DNA of 53,975 nt from JAIRQX01 sp031556255 (lineage in GTDB: Bacteria > Chrysiogenota > Deferribacteres > Deferribacterales > JAISNW01): positions 1-53,975 of the forward strand of contig JAVBTI010000006.1 of the NCBI GenBank assembly GCA_031556255.1, given 5' to 3'. This document shows positions 23,923-32,376 of the stretch, one piece after another; positions within the stretch are counted from its first letter, which is position 1; every line of letters starts with the position of its first letter. The translations under genes were made by a program, and so were the position numbers. The notes below the pieces were generated by a model. The model made no database searches. It saw nothing but the letters and a program-made list of their open reading frames with translations, and was not told the origin of the DNA.

Positions 23923-25476
23923 ATGAATATGGGCAACGGTGAGGCACGCTCTTTAAAACGCGCGGTTTTTCTGTATGCTGCCATGATTATGGCACTGTTC
24001 GTGTCGTGTGCGTGGAATATCGCAAGCCTTCGTCAGGACGCCGGGGATTACCATCTCCACACAGCCAGAAACATATTTATGCTCCTTGATAATATGAGCA
24101 GCCCCGGTGCGGGCGACGGCAAAAAAACCTACAATTTCGGCAGAAAAGATATCCCGGTGGAAATGACGCCTCAGATGGCCTTCCTGGCACTGGGCAGCGA
24201 TATGTCGCCACTGAAGTACGGGCTGGAATACGGCGCCCCCATTAAGTTCAAAGTTGTGGAAATGAACCATATCCTGGGGAGGCTGGCCCCCGACGAATTT
24301 GAAAAACAGGCGCTGGAGCGTTTCAAAGGCGGCACCGGTGAGTATTATGAAGACAACATTTCCGCCTCCACTTTTCGTTATGTGGGGGCAATGTCCGTTG
24401 CCACAGGCTGCAATACCTGCCACCCGGCGTCTTCTGTTATGGGAGATGCGCCGCTCCTGAAAGGGATGCGGAGTTTTGACGGCGGTGTGAGCATAACCCT
24501 TGACACTATTGTGGAAACGGCCTCTTTCAAACAGCAGGTTATTTATCTGATAATCGTACATCTGATGATTACCGGGTTTGTCCTCTTTGGAATGTACCGC
24601 TACGGCAAGGTTGTGCGGGAAAACGAGAGGGAGCTGAAAGAGGCGAATGGAAAGCTCAGCAAGACAAACGCGCAACTGGTCGGCTTGATGAAAGTTAAAG
24701 TGAACGAAAATATTCAGCAGGCGGATCTGTTGCGCAGGCAGGCACGCTTTGCCGCAATGGGGGAAATGATAGGTATCATCGCCCATCAGTGGCGGCAGCC
24801 GCTGAATGCACTGGGGCTGTTTGTGCAGGATCTCGAAGACAGTTTCCGCTACGGGGAGTTGAATGCGAAATATATTGCTGAGATGGTGGAGAAAAGCATG
24901 GCGCAGATCGGCTATATGTCCAAGACTATAGACGATTTCCGTAACTTTTTTCAGCCGAACAGAGCGGAAGGGGCTTTTGATCTGACTGCGGCCGTTGGGG
25001 AGATTGTGGCCCTTGTGGAGCCGGCGCTACGCTCGCGCATGATAAATGTTGTGCTCGACCTGAAAAATGTTCAGGTGTACGGGTATATAAACGAATTCAA
25101 GCAGGCGCTCCTGAATATAATCAACAATTCCAGTGATGCCCTTGCTGCGACGGTACCTGTGCCCATTGTGGGTAAATCAGCAAGGCAGATAGCCATCTAC
25201 AACAGGATTTCAGACGACCTTGTCGAATTCTATGTGGAGGACAGCGGCGGCGGCATACCGCCGGATGTGATGGACAGGGTTTTCGACCCCTATTTCACCA
25301 CAAAAGAAGAGGGAAAAGGCACGGGAATAGGCTTGTATATGACAAAACTGATAATAGAAAAGCACATGAAAGGCACCATCAATATTACCAATACGGAGGT
25401 GGGCGTTAAAGTTATGATAATACTTAAGGTGCATACGGAAGGCTCGGCTGCGATTCTGCCGGAGGAATATGAATAA
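23923..25476 (+). CDS. Membrane sensor histidine kinase with periplasmic haem-c domain
   Basis: A 517-residue kinase. The first membrane helix (residues 13-33) leads to a periplasmic domain of the DUF3365/Tll0287-like type with one c-haem motif, C-NT-C-H, at residues 163-167. A second helix spans about 207-230. A cytoplasmic coiled coil follows. The phosphoacceptor histidine is in IIAHQWRQPLNAL (residue 288), with the N-box NIINNSSDAL, the G1 box EDSGGGIPP and the G2 box GKGTGIGLYM. Relatives may sense redox state, oxygen or nitric oxide. No response regulator is adjacent, so it is an orphan here. The start is uncertain: ATG 23923 and 23929 both lack a Shine-Dalgarno sequence. Confidence 0.88.
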   Translation: MNMGNGEARSLKRAVFLYAAMIMALFVSCAWNIASLRQDAGDYHLHTARNIFMLLDNMSSPGAGDGKKTYNFGRKDIPVEMTPQMAFLALGSDMSPLKYGLEYGAPIKFKVVEMNHILGRLAPDEFEKQALERFKGGTGEYYEDNISASTFRYVGAMSVATGCNTCHPASSVMGDAPLLKGMRSFDGGVSITLDTIVETASFKQQVIYLIIVHLMITGFVLFGMYRYGKVVRENERELKEANGKLSKTNAQLVGLMKVKVNENIQQADLLRRQARFAAMGEMIGIIAHQWRQPLNALGLFVQDLEDSFRYGELNAKYIAEMVEKSMAQIGYMSKTIDDFRNFFQPNRAEGAFDLTAAVGEIVALVEPALRSRMINVVLDLKNVQVYGYINEFKQALLNIINNSSDALAATVPVPIVGKSARQIAIYNRISDDLVEFYVEDSGGGIPPDVMDRVFDPYFTTKEEGKGTGIGLYMTKLIIEKHMKGTINITNTEVGVKVMIILKVHTEGSAAILPEEYE

Positions 25477-26152
25477 TAAACTGAGAACCCCGTACGGGGA
25501 GGCGGCTGTCATTTTTGAAGACGGCCATATCATCGCCCTTTCAAAACCGCACGGGCTGCACGTTATAGATGACAGGAACCGCGAAGAACGGGCTACCCTG
25601 AAATCACTGCTGTCGGAACGGTACGGCAGAATATTTGTTGCCCACAGGCTGGATGCGGGTACCGGCGGTGTCGTTGTATTCGCTAAAACCCCGAAAGCAC
25701 ACGCCAGCCTGTGCGGTCAATTTGAGCGCGGGGAAGCGGAGAAGGAATACCTGGCATTTGTAACGGGGAACTTCTGCGGCGCGGTGTCCGTCTTTTTACC
25801 AATCAGCCCGAAGCCGAACCACGGCAAATACAAGATCAATTTCACAAGCGGAAAATCCGCCGTCACTACATTTTACGATCTTGAAAATTACCGTAACGCC
25901 TCGCTGGTGAAGGCAGTGCCGCTTACCGGGCGCACACACCAGATACGGGTTCATCTGAAGGCGCTGAAAACCCCGTTGTACCATGACTGGCTGTATAACG
26001 CCCCTTCGGGCGACAGGCGGCTGACGCTGTTCGCCAAACGGTTATCCATAGTTCACCCCGCTTCGGGTGAGAGGATAATGCTGGAGGCAGAGCTGTCCGG
26101 ATTTATGAAAGAGATGATAGGTCAAGCCGGTTTTCCGTCATTCCGGGCCTGA
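25469..26152 (+). CDS. RluA-family pseudouridine synthase
   Basis: Isomerises uridine to pseudouridine in rRNA or tRNA. The catalytic aspartate is in AHRLDAGTGGVVVFAK (near residue 62), and the second motif is PLTGRTHQIRVHLKAL. There is no S4 domain, and 227 residues matches the short RluA/TruC-like type. The exact target cannot be assigned. It overlaps the kinase gene by eight bases. Its last six codons and stop (encoding PSFRA) lie within an interspersed repeat, so the C-terminus was probably reshaped by repeat insertion. Confidence 0.88.
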   Translation: MNNKLRTPYGEAAVIFEDGHIIALSKPHGLHVIDDRNREERATLKSLLSERYGRIFVAHRLDAGTGGVVVFAKTPKAHASLCGQFERGEAEKEYLAFVTGNFCGAVSVFLPISPKPNHGKYKINFTSGKSAVTTFYDLENYRNASLVKAVPLTGRTHQIRVHLKALKTPLYHDWLYNAPSGDRRLTLFAKRLSIVHPASGERIMLEAELSGFMKEMIGQAGFPSFRA

Positions 26153-26165
26153 CCCGGAATCCAGA
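26133..26165. repeat. Interspersed repeat CGTCATTCCGGG...CCCGGAATCCAG
   Basis: ATTCCGGG (26140-26147) pairs with CCCGGAAT (26153-26160). The flanks CGTC and CCAG match the widespread bacterial repeat of the form CGTCATTCC...GGAATCCAG. It contains the stop codon of the upstream pseudouridine synthase gene. Confidence 0.65.
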
Positions 26166-26203
26166 CGCCCTCTTCGCATTCCGGGTGCCTGAAAGCGCAG
26201 TTC

Positions 26204-26240
26204 CTTCGTCATTGCGGGGAACGAAGGAGAGCTAATCCCC
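26204..26240. repeat. Interspersed repeat CGTCATTGCGGGGAACGAAG type
   Basis: CTTCGTCATTGCGGGGAACG followed by AAGGAGAGCTAATCCCC. Related to the element on the minus strand at 7219-7253. It contains the stop codon of the minus-strand glycosyltransferase gene. Confidence 0.55.
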
Positions 26241-26990
26241 GCGTTTCCCCACTATCCTCCTTTTCCGTTCGAGTTCTTTCTTTGCACACTCTTCATATTC
26301 CGGCGGCAGTTCATGCTGTGAAATAAACTGTTCAAGGATATCGAGGCGGACGGATTCTATATGCCGTATGGCGGCGCTGAGGCTGTTCGCCTCTGTGGCG
26401 CGTTTAACTGTCAGCTTTTCGGGAATGTATCCGATCTCCGCTATCAGAGCCAGCCTCATGGAAAACTCGTAATCTTCGCATACTCTGAGCAGCGGATTAA
26501 ACCCGCCCATGCGACTGAACAGTCCTTTTTCGACGACAAGCGCCGAGGGGCTGATCCTGCATTTGTCAAGTATTGTACAGAAAATGTTCCCGCCGTATTT
26601 TGTGTGCTGTTTGCCCTGGTTGACCCACCGGTCTTTCCGGAACCAGTGCTCGTCGGTGTGGGAGGCGGGCAGTCCTGATTTTTCCATCTCTCCGATCTGG
26701 ATGCGGCATTTATCGGGGGTCCACAGATCGTCGGAATCGAGAAAGGCGGTATACTTGCCGGACGATGCGGCCGCCCCGGCGTTTCGTGCGGCAGAGACTC
26801 CGGCGTTTTTCTTCAGCCTGATGAGGGTGACTCTCGGGTTATATTGACTCAGTGTGCGTTCCAACGGTTCGTCCGAGCCGTCATCGACGACGATTATCTC
26901 CCGGGCGGGCAGTGTCTGGCGGAATACCGACTCTATCGCATCCCGCACGGCGGCGCCCCTGTTATAAACGGGGATAACCGCAGAATACAT
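26232..26990 (-). CDS. Family 2 glycosyltransferase
   Basis: A 252-residue GT-A glycosyltransferase. It has VIPVYNRGAAVRDAIESVF at the N-terminus, VVDDGSDEP, the nucleotide-sugar region AARNAGAAASSGKYTAFLDSDDLW with the DSD metal motif, and EDYEFSMRL further on as the likely catalytic ED motif. There is no membrane segment. It probably adds a sugar to a cell-surface glycan, with donor and acceptor unknown. It lies four bases downstream of the Lrp-type gene on the same strand, an unusual pairing. Its stop codon falls inside an interspersed repeat, so the last residues are repeat-derived. Confidence 0.85.
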   Translation of the reverse strand: MYSAVIPVYNRGAAVRDAIESVFRQTLPAREIIVVDDGSDEPLERTLSQYNPRVTLIRLKKNAGVSAARNAGAAASSGKYTAFLDSDDLWTPDKCRIQIGEMEKSGLPASHTDEHWFRKDRWVNQGKQHTKYGGNIFCTILDKCRISPSALVVEKGLFSRMGGFNPLLRVCEDYEFSMRLALIAEIGYIPEKLTVKRATEANSLSAAIRHIESVRLDILEQFISQHELPPEYEECAKKELERKRRIVGKRGD

Positions 26991-26994
26991 ACTC

Positions 26995-27444
26995 TTAGAT
27001 ACTTCTCATTCGCTCCATCAGCGTGGAGAAGATGAGTATGGTATTCGTTTTGGTGACGCCGGGAATATTACGCAGCTTTTTTATGATAGTCGCCAGGGTG
27101 TTCGTGTTTTCTGTGATTACGCGCAGAATCAGGGTAAAATCCCCAGTGACGTGATAGCAGCTCACTATGCCGGTGTCGATCTCGCTGATAGTGCCTTCGA
27201 TGGCGCTGATGTGTTCCGGATTGTCTATTACCATTCCGATAAAAGCGGTGAGATCATAGCCCAGTCTGCGGTAGTCGACTTGGGCGGAGTATCCTTTTAT
27301 AACTCCGTCGTTTTCCATTTTTTTGATACGATCTATGATGGAAGGTGGCTTCATATCTACAGCTTTGGCTATGTCGGTGTACGATATCCGCCCCGACTGC
27401 AAAAGCATGTTGAGTATCTTTTTGTCTATAGCGTCTAATGTCAT
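26995..27444 (-). CDS. Lrp/AsnC family transcriptional regulator
   Basis: A 149-residue regulator. The winged helix-turn-helix is in the first 60 residues (LDAIDKKILNMLLQSGRISY, then TDIAKAVDMKPPSIIDRIKK). The RAM ligand-binding domain follows (AFIGMVIDNPEHISAIEG, TGDFTLILRVITEN, IPGVTKTNTILIFSTLMER). I start at the ATG ending at 27444, with AAGGAG nine bases upstream, and exclude 12 residues of the longer frame. Such proteins respond to amino acids. It is co-transcribed with the glycosyltransferase; the upstream gap 27445-27585 is AT-rich with repeats that could be its sites. Confidence 0.9.
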   Translation of the reverse strand: MTLDAIDKKILNMLLQSGRISYTDIAKAVDMKPPSIIDRIKKMENDGVIKGYSAQVDYRRLGYDLTAFIGMVIDNPEHISAIEGTISEIDTGIVSCYHVTGDFTLILRVITENTNTLATIIKKLRNIPGVTKTNTILIFSTLMERMRSI

Positions 27445-27524
27445 GTAACTGCACTCCTTAATTTTTAATGACAGACACACATACTAATAACATAATATTA
27501 ATTAAATTAGCAAGTGTGATTGTG

Positions 27525-27550
27525 TTATATTAAGAGGATTATATTAAGGA
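27525..27550. repeat. Tandem direct repeat in AT-rich gap
   Basis: TTATATTAAG occurs at 27525-27534 and again at 27539-27548, each followed by (A)GGA, giving a 14-base period. It lies upstream of the Lrp gene and could be a regulator-binding site. Confidence 0.35.
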
Positions 27551-27585
27551 CTGAATAATTGCCGGGCGGCATATGTCTGAATCGG

Positions 27586-27617
27586 AAAGTGCCGGAACAT
27601 TTATGTTCCGGCACTTT
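27586..27617. terminator. Terminator downstream of the molybdoenzyme operon
   Basis: A perfect 15-bp stem: 27586-27600 pairs with 27603-27617 around two bases. It lies 18 bases past the stop of the minus-strand iron-sulfur subunit gene. Confidence 0.75.
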
Positions 27618-27634
27618 TAGTCCTCTAAATACGT

Positions 27635-28204
27635 TTATTTCAAGTTTTTATAATAGACGCTGGGGTTTGTTCCCGCCTCGGGGAACATCTGCTTTGCCCC
27701 ACTCTTTTTTATGGCCTTGGCCAGGTCTGAGTCGGGGCTGCCCACCTCTCCGAAGGTAATGGCTCTGGACGGGCAGACCACCGCGCATATGGGCAGGTTG
27801 CCCACATCCACACGATGCCTGCACATATCGCATTTGTCCGCCTTTTTGTACTGGTTCATCATGAAAGGCACGCCGTAAGGGCATTCGGTCACGCACTTTT
27901 CGCAGCCTATGCACTTGTTCTGGTCTATGTATACTATGCCGTCGTCTCGTTTCAATATGGCGTCCACAGGGCACACCTTGGCGCAGGCCGGCTCATTGCA
28001 GTGCATACAGGGGGTGGGCGTCCACGACAGTTCCGGTGCTTTTTCACCGGTTGGGCGGTCATAGTAAATTTTTCCTTCCTGGTTGAGCACTCTCATGCGG
28101 AATACGCCGTCCGGCACCCTGTTTTCCATCTTGCATGCCGCCATACAGGTTCTGCAACCCACGCAGCGGCGGGCGTCTATCATGAATCCGAATTGCTTTT
28201 TCAT
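27635..28204 (-). CDS. Iron-sulfur subunit of a molybdopterin oxidoreductase (DmsB/PsrB/NrfC type)
   Basis: A 189-residue ferredoxin-like electron-transfer subunit with four 4Fe-4S cysteine groups: CVGCRTCMAAC, CMHCNEPACAKVC, CIGCEKCVTEC and CDMC...CAVVC. There is no signal sequence, so it is expected to be exported with its Tat-bearing catalytic partner. The C-terminal GTNPSVYYKNLK is the usual ending of PsrB/NrfC proteins. Its ATG overlaps the stop of the catalytic gene by four bases. No membrane anchor subunit (DmsC/NrfD) follows; the operon ends at the terminator 18 bases on. Confidence 0.93.
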   Translation of the reverse strand: MKKQFGFMIDARRCVGCRTCMAACKMENRVPDGVFRMRVLNQEGKIYYDRPTGEKAPELSWTPTPCMHCNEPACAKVCPVDAILKRDDGIVYIDQNKCIGCEKCVTECPYGVPFMMNQYKKADKCDMCRHRVDVGNLPICAVVCPSRAITFGEVGSPDSDLAKAIKKSGAKQMFPEAGTNPSVYYKNLK

Positions 28205-30702
28205 TTGGTACCCCCTGCCGGTTTGACTTCTACAAGGTTGTCATAGGGCGCGTAGTTGGTATCGAGAAGCGCGTTCTGGGCGGGGTTCTGCTCTATATGC
28301 AGAAGGTCCGCGTAATGTGTGTTGCCCGGGAACTGCCCGGCCCACCAGCCTTCGTTTATGTTGAGCACGCCCTTCTTTATCCCTGTGGATGTGAGAATTT
28401 TAACCTTGTATGTTCCCCGGTCGTTGAAGACTTCCGCGGTATCACCGTCCTTCAGTCCACGTGTTTTCGCGTCCTCCGCGTTCATCATGAGCGTGGGCTC
28501 CGGCTCCACCTCGTTTATCCAACGCAGCTTCCTGTGAGTGGAATGGGCGGAGTATCTGGAGTGGGTATTCATCATAACGAGGGGATATTTTTTCGCTTTG
28601 GAATTGTATTTCCCCTCATATGGCTCCATAAACAGCGGTACTTCCTGGCTAAACGGCAGCATGCTCTCCGAATAGAGTTCGAATTTTCCTGTCTGGGTGG
28701 CAAACTGCTGGTCGCTGAACGGCACATAGCCCACCGGGTAGGCGATACGCACCACGCCGTCCGCCTTCAGCTTGGCGGTGTCCATATTCTCGAAGGCCAC
28801 GTTTCTGAAAGGACCTTTGGTGGTTTTATAGGTTTTCAGGATGAAGTCGCAGTGTTCTTCCGGCGTCATATCCCAGTTTCCGGGAAGCTTCATCCGCTTT
28901 GCCAGCTCTGAGAAGATCTCAACGTCGTCTTTCGCTTCGAACATTGGATTGATGGCCGGTTTGCGGTATTGTAAATAGAGGTTCATCCACGAGCCTACGA
29001 TATCCGCCTTCTGCTCGTAATAGCTTGTCACCGGCAGTATATAGTCGGCGTACACGGCGCCATCCGTCATCATGTTCTCGTTTATGACAAACAGGTCGAG
29101 TTTGGGGTAGACCTCTTCGATCCAGCGTTTACGGAGCGGTGCCTGTGTGCCTATGCCGTAGCAGGTCACCCAGAGCGATTTTATTGTGTGCGGCTTGCCG
29201 GTTTTCATGATGTCGAATATTTTTGTCATGCTCACGGGCGTAAAACCTTTAGACATATCCGGCTTGTCCGGGTCGGCGAATTTGACAGGGGTCTGCCACT
29301 CGGGCGGGTTGGCGAAAATAGCCTTGAACAGTGTCCCCCCCGTCCACGATACGCCGCCGGAACGTTTGCCAATGTTGCCGCATATGGCGCCCAGAATCAA
29401 CACGGCGCGGAACGAAAGGTGTCCGTTATAATACCGCTGTGTACCCTGGGATACATAAATGGCGGCCGGTCTGGCTTTTGCGTATTCACTCGCCATCGTC
29501 TTGATGGTTTCCGCCGGTACTTCGCAGATGGCGGAGGCTTTTTCCGGCGTATATTTGGAGTTCATCTGCTCAGTGAATATCTGAAAGATGCTTTTGCATT
29601 TCACGGACTTGCCGTCCTGTGTGACGGATATCTCGCCGGGCAGGAGATCCGCGTCGGCGGGCACTGTGCTCCCCTGTTTGAACGGTACCGCTTTTCCTTT
29701 GACAGCTACAAAGAAATTCCCGTCTTTATCCGTGGCATGCTTTTTGTTGTCCGTCCGCACGAGCATGCACGCGGAGGTGTTGGCGCGGATATACTCTTTG
29801 TCGTGCAGGTTTTGGGCTATGATATGCTGAATCATGCCATAGGCGAGCGCCGCGTCGGTGGCGGGGCGGAGCTGCACATACCTGTCGGCCTTGGCAGCCA
29901 TAGGCGAAAATTTGGGGTCGATGACCACCATCTTCATTCCGTTTTCCTGTGCATCCAGATAGAAGTGCATATCCACCGTGGATGTTTCCGCGAAATTGCA
30001 CCCCCACATGAGCGCCATTTTGGAATCCATAAGCTGGTCGAGCGTGTGCCCCTCCTGCGAGTGGTGCGGCGGCATGCCTGTGGTCAGCATGAAACCCATG
30101 TTGGACGCCAGATCCCCCATTATACCCAACGTCTCAAGGTTCGTGCCGCCGAAACAGTCGGCAAACCGTGCCCCGCTGTAGGTGGCAAGGATGCCGTAGT
30201 TTCCGGTCATGGTTGTCCATGCGCAAGCTTTCGAGCCGTATTTGGACTTGATGGCGTCAAGCTTCGACGCGATCTCTCTATACGCCTGCTCCCATGAGAT
30301 GCGTTCGAATTTGCCTTCGCCGCGCTTTGAGCCTTCCGCCCGTTTCATGGGATATTTCACGCGTTCGGGGTGGTAAACCCGCTGCATGGCGTAGGATATC
30401 CCTTTGATACAGATACGTTTGTACGCCGGATCGGGAAAATCGCCAGGCTCCACGCGCACGATCTTGTCGTTTTTGACATAGGTGTTTATGGCGCATGTTC
30501 CCGTGCAGTTAGGCGAACAGACAGCGCGCACGCCCTTGTCCGGCCTAGCCGCAAACGCACCGTACGGTTTCTCGGGGCTTTCCGCCGCGTAGGCAGCAGT
30601 GACCAGCCCGCCATAGTCGATAGCGGACGTAAGACCCGCTGCAGAAGCAAGCCCCAGAAATGTTCTCCTCGATAACATTCCATTTTTCAGAAAATTATTC
30701 AT
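28201..30702 (-). CDS. Tat-exported molybdopterin oxidoreductase catalytic subunit, DMSO reductase family
   Basis: An 833-residue Mo/W-bisPGD enzyme. The Tat motif SRRTFLG is at residues 10-16. The N-terminal 4Fe-4S ligands are C-x3-C-x3-C in CSPNCTGTC plus RICIKG. Cofactor-binding stretches include MALMWGCNFAETS, VVIDPKFSP and the C-terminal MMNTHSRYSAHSTHR. The metal-ligand region appears to be GIMGDLASN. That would make aspartate the likely ligand, as in the type II branch (NarG, Ddh, Ebd), but this is inference. I start at the ATG ending at 30702, with AGGAGGAG upstream. The substrate cannot be assigned. A Crp-type and a MocR-type regulator are encoded upstream on the same strand. Confidence 0.9.
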   Translation of the reverse strand: MNNFLKNGMLSRRTFLGLASAAGLTSAIDYGGLVTAAYAAESPEKPYGAFAARPDKGVRAVCSPNCTGTCAINTYVKNDKIVRVEPGDFPDPAYKRICIKGISYAMQRVYHPERVKYPMKRAEGSKRGEGKFERISWEQAYREIASKLDAIKSKYGSKACAWTTMTGNYGILATYSGARFADCFGGTNLETLGIMGDLASNMGFMLTTGMPPHHSQEGHTLDQLMDSKMALMWGCNFAETSTVDMHFYLDAQENGMKMVVIDPKFSPMAAKADRYVQLRPATDAALAYGMIQHIIAQNLHDKEYIRANTSACMLVRTDNKKHATDKDGNFFVAVKGKAVPFKQGSTVPADADLLPGEISVTQDGKSVKCKSIFQIFTEQMNSKYTPEKASAICEVPAETIKTMASEYAKARPAAIYVSQGTQRYYNGHLSFRAVLILGAICGNIGKRSGGVSWTGGTLFKAIFANPPEWQTPVKFADPDKPDMSKGFTPVSMTKIFDIMKTGKPHTIKSLWVTCYGIGTQAPLRKRWIEEVYPKLDLFVINENMMTDGAVYADYILPVTSYYEQKADIVGSWMNLYLQYRKPAINPMFEAKDDVEIFSELAKRMKLPGNWDMTPEEHCDFILKTYKTTKGPFRNVAFENMDTAKLKADGVVRIAYPVGYVPFSDQQFATQTGKFELYSESMLPFSQEVPLFMEPYEGKYNSKAKKYPLVMMNTHSRYSAHSTHRKLRWINEVEPEPTLMMNAEDAKTRGLKDGDTAEVFNDRGTYKVKILTSTGIKKGVLNINEGWWAGQFPGNTHYADLLHIEQNPAQNALLDTNYAPYDNLVEVKPAGGTK

Positions 30703-30814
30703 TTTCTCCTCCTCACGCATAGTCGCATGCATGTAAAAACATTTATAAAGTGACGAGAGATTTAATAAAAAGCCAGTTTGGAATTAAAAAATGTACCAGT
30801 TGAATTGCGGCAGA

Positions 30815-32260
30815 TTAAGAGGATAGCCTTGCCGCTTCAGATATGCGTTTAACCCAGTCTTCGAGGTCTTCGTATTTCACGCTCAGGACATTCAGTCGGA
30901 CGTGGTGCCGTTCCGCCCTGTCAAATATTACTCCGGGGAAGCAGAGATAATCTTTTGAATATTCATACAGTTTATTAATATTGATGTTATCATTGAACCT
31001 GAGCCAGATAAAATACGCAGGGTTGTCTTTCCTCCATGATGCGATGTCGGAGAGGTATTTTTCCAGCAGTGATTCAAGCCGGCGGTAATGCGCGAGCATT
31101 ATTGGGCGTATTTCATCGAAATATCTGTAGTACGCACCGCTAGTGAGCATGTCCTCCGCGATCATCTCCACAAGGGTGTTTGACATCAGCTCCACATGCG
31201 TTTTTACCTCCGCGAGGCGCTCTATGACGAAAGCCGGAGCTACGATCCACGATATTTTGAACCCCATGAAGTTGCTCAGAAGGGAGCCTATGTAAACCAC
31301 ATGCCCGCTCGAGTCAAAAGCCTTGAGCGGCCGCGGGAACGGCTTGTCAAAATAGAAATCCCTGAACATATCGTTCTCTATAATAGGCACCGACAGGTCG
31401 GCGCATGCGGCGAGCACGGCATTCCTGCGTTCCCTGCTTGTATGCGTTCCTGTGGGGTTGTGGTTTACAGGCTGCATGTAAAGGACGGAATTTTGGGAGC
31501 GGCGCAGCTTTACAATAAGCCTGTCTATATCTATTCCTTCGCTGTCCATGGGTATTTCCGCCATGTTTACGCCCGTGGATTGCACAATCATGATGGTATT
31601 TATAAATGAGGGGGTTTCGCAGAAGAAATTTACGCCGTTTCCCAGAAAACCCCAACTCATCATCGCCAGCGACTCACCCAGGCCGGAGGTGACAAGTATC
31701 TCATCCGGAGTGGTTTCCACGCCGCAGCGCTTCATATGTTCCGCCAGTGCCCGCCGGAGCGACGCGAGGCCGCTCCTGTTGAACAGCCCCAAGTCGTCGG
31801 TTTCTTTTATGCGCTTCATTACGTTTTCCATGGCATTCGCAATCAGGATGTCCGGCTTGAAAGTGGCCGCTATCCTGTCGCCGCTCAGTTTCTGTTCATC
31901 TGTTTCGTCCATCCTGCTGAAGGCGTTGCGCACCTCATCGGAACTGGGCATGAGCCTGCCCGACCTGATATATGCGTGCCAGAAAGAGCTCCGGGAAGAG
32001 TTTAGGAGAAGCCATACGTTATTTGTGACTCTTGTTCCGGACTGGGGCTTTGACACCACCAGCCCTTCCGCCTCGAGTATTTCAAAGGCTTCCGTGATGG
32101 GCCTGCGGCTGATGTCAATATGTGCGGCGAGTTTTCGCTGGGAGATAACGGAACCGGCGGGGAGTGTGCCGTCGAAGATCGCCTGCTTGAGCTGATCGGC
32201 GATCTGAATGTACATGGGGACGGACGAGTTTTTGTCGACGGAAATATCGCGAAATTCCAT
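30815..32260 (-). CDS. MocR-type (GntR plus aminotransferase-fold) regulator lacking the PLP lysine
   Basis: The first 75 residues are a GntR winged helix (QIADQLKQAIFDGTLPAGSV, then ISQRKLAAHIDISRRPITEA). Residues from about 110 onward have the fold-type I aminotransferase shape (GLASLRRALAEHM, VTSGLGESLAMM, HNPTGTHTS, IIENDMFRDF). MocR proteins usually bind PLP through a lysine in an SFSKxxxPGxRxG segment. Here the equivalent stretch is IGSLLSNFMGFKISW, with no lysine at the Schiff-base position and lysine in place of the phosphate-binding arginine. It may bind a different ligand or none. It lies upstream of the molybdoenzyme operon on the same strand, 112 bases away. Confidence 0.85.
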   Translation of the reverse strand: MEFRDISVDKNSSVPMYIQIADQLKQAIFDGTLPAGSVISQRKLAAHIDISRRPITEAFEILEAEGLVVSKPQSGTRVTNNVWLLLNSSRSSFWHAYIRSGRLMPSSDEVRNAFSRMDETDEQKLSGDRIAATFKPDILIANAMENVMKRIKETDDLGLFNRSGLASLRRALAEHMKRCGVETTPDEILVTSGLGESLAMMSWGFLGNGVNFFCETPSFINTIMIVQSTGVNMAEIPMDSEGIDIDRLIVKLRRSQNSVLYMQPVNHNPTGTHTSRERRNAVLAACADLSVPIIENDMFRDFYFDKPFPRPLKAFDSSGHVVYIGSLLSNFMGFKISWIVAPAFVIERLAEVKTHVELMSNTLVEMIAEDMLTSGAYYRYFDEIRPIMLAHYRRLESLLEKYLSDIASWRKDNPAYFIWLRFNDNININKLYEYSKDYLCFPGVIFDRAERHHVRLNVLSVKYEDLEDWVKRISEAARLSS

Positions 32261-32376
32261 GCCGTGCCCCCCGTTTGTCCATCATACTATCTTAAATTCG
32301 CAACCGCAACGGCTTTTTGCATGGCACCTTGCGCTTTCTGCCGGTAAAACATAAAATAATTATTAAAGATATCGGC

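Noticed and set aside
29188..30297. 369-codon plus-strand frame opposite the molybdoenzyme gene
   Set aside because: The translation is Arg/His/Gly-rich, typical of antisense to a GC-rich gene.
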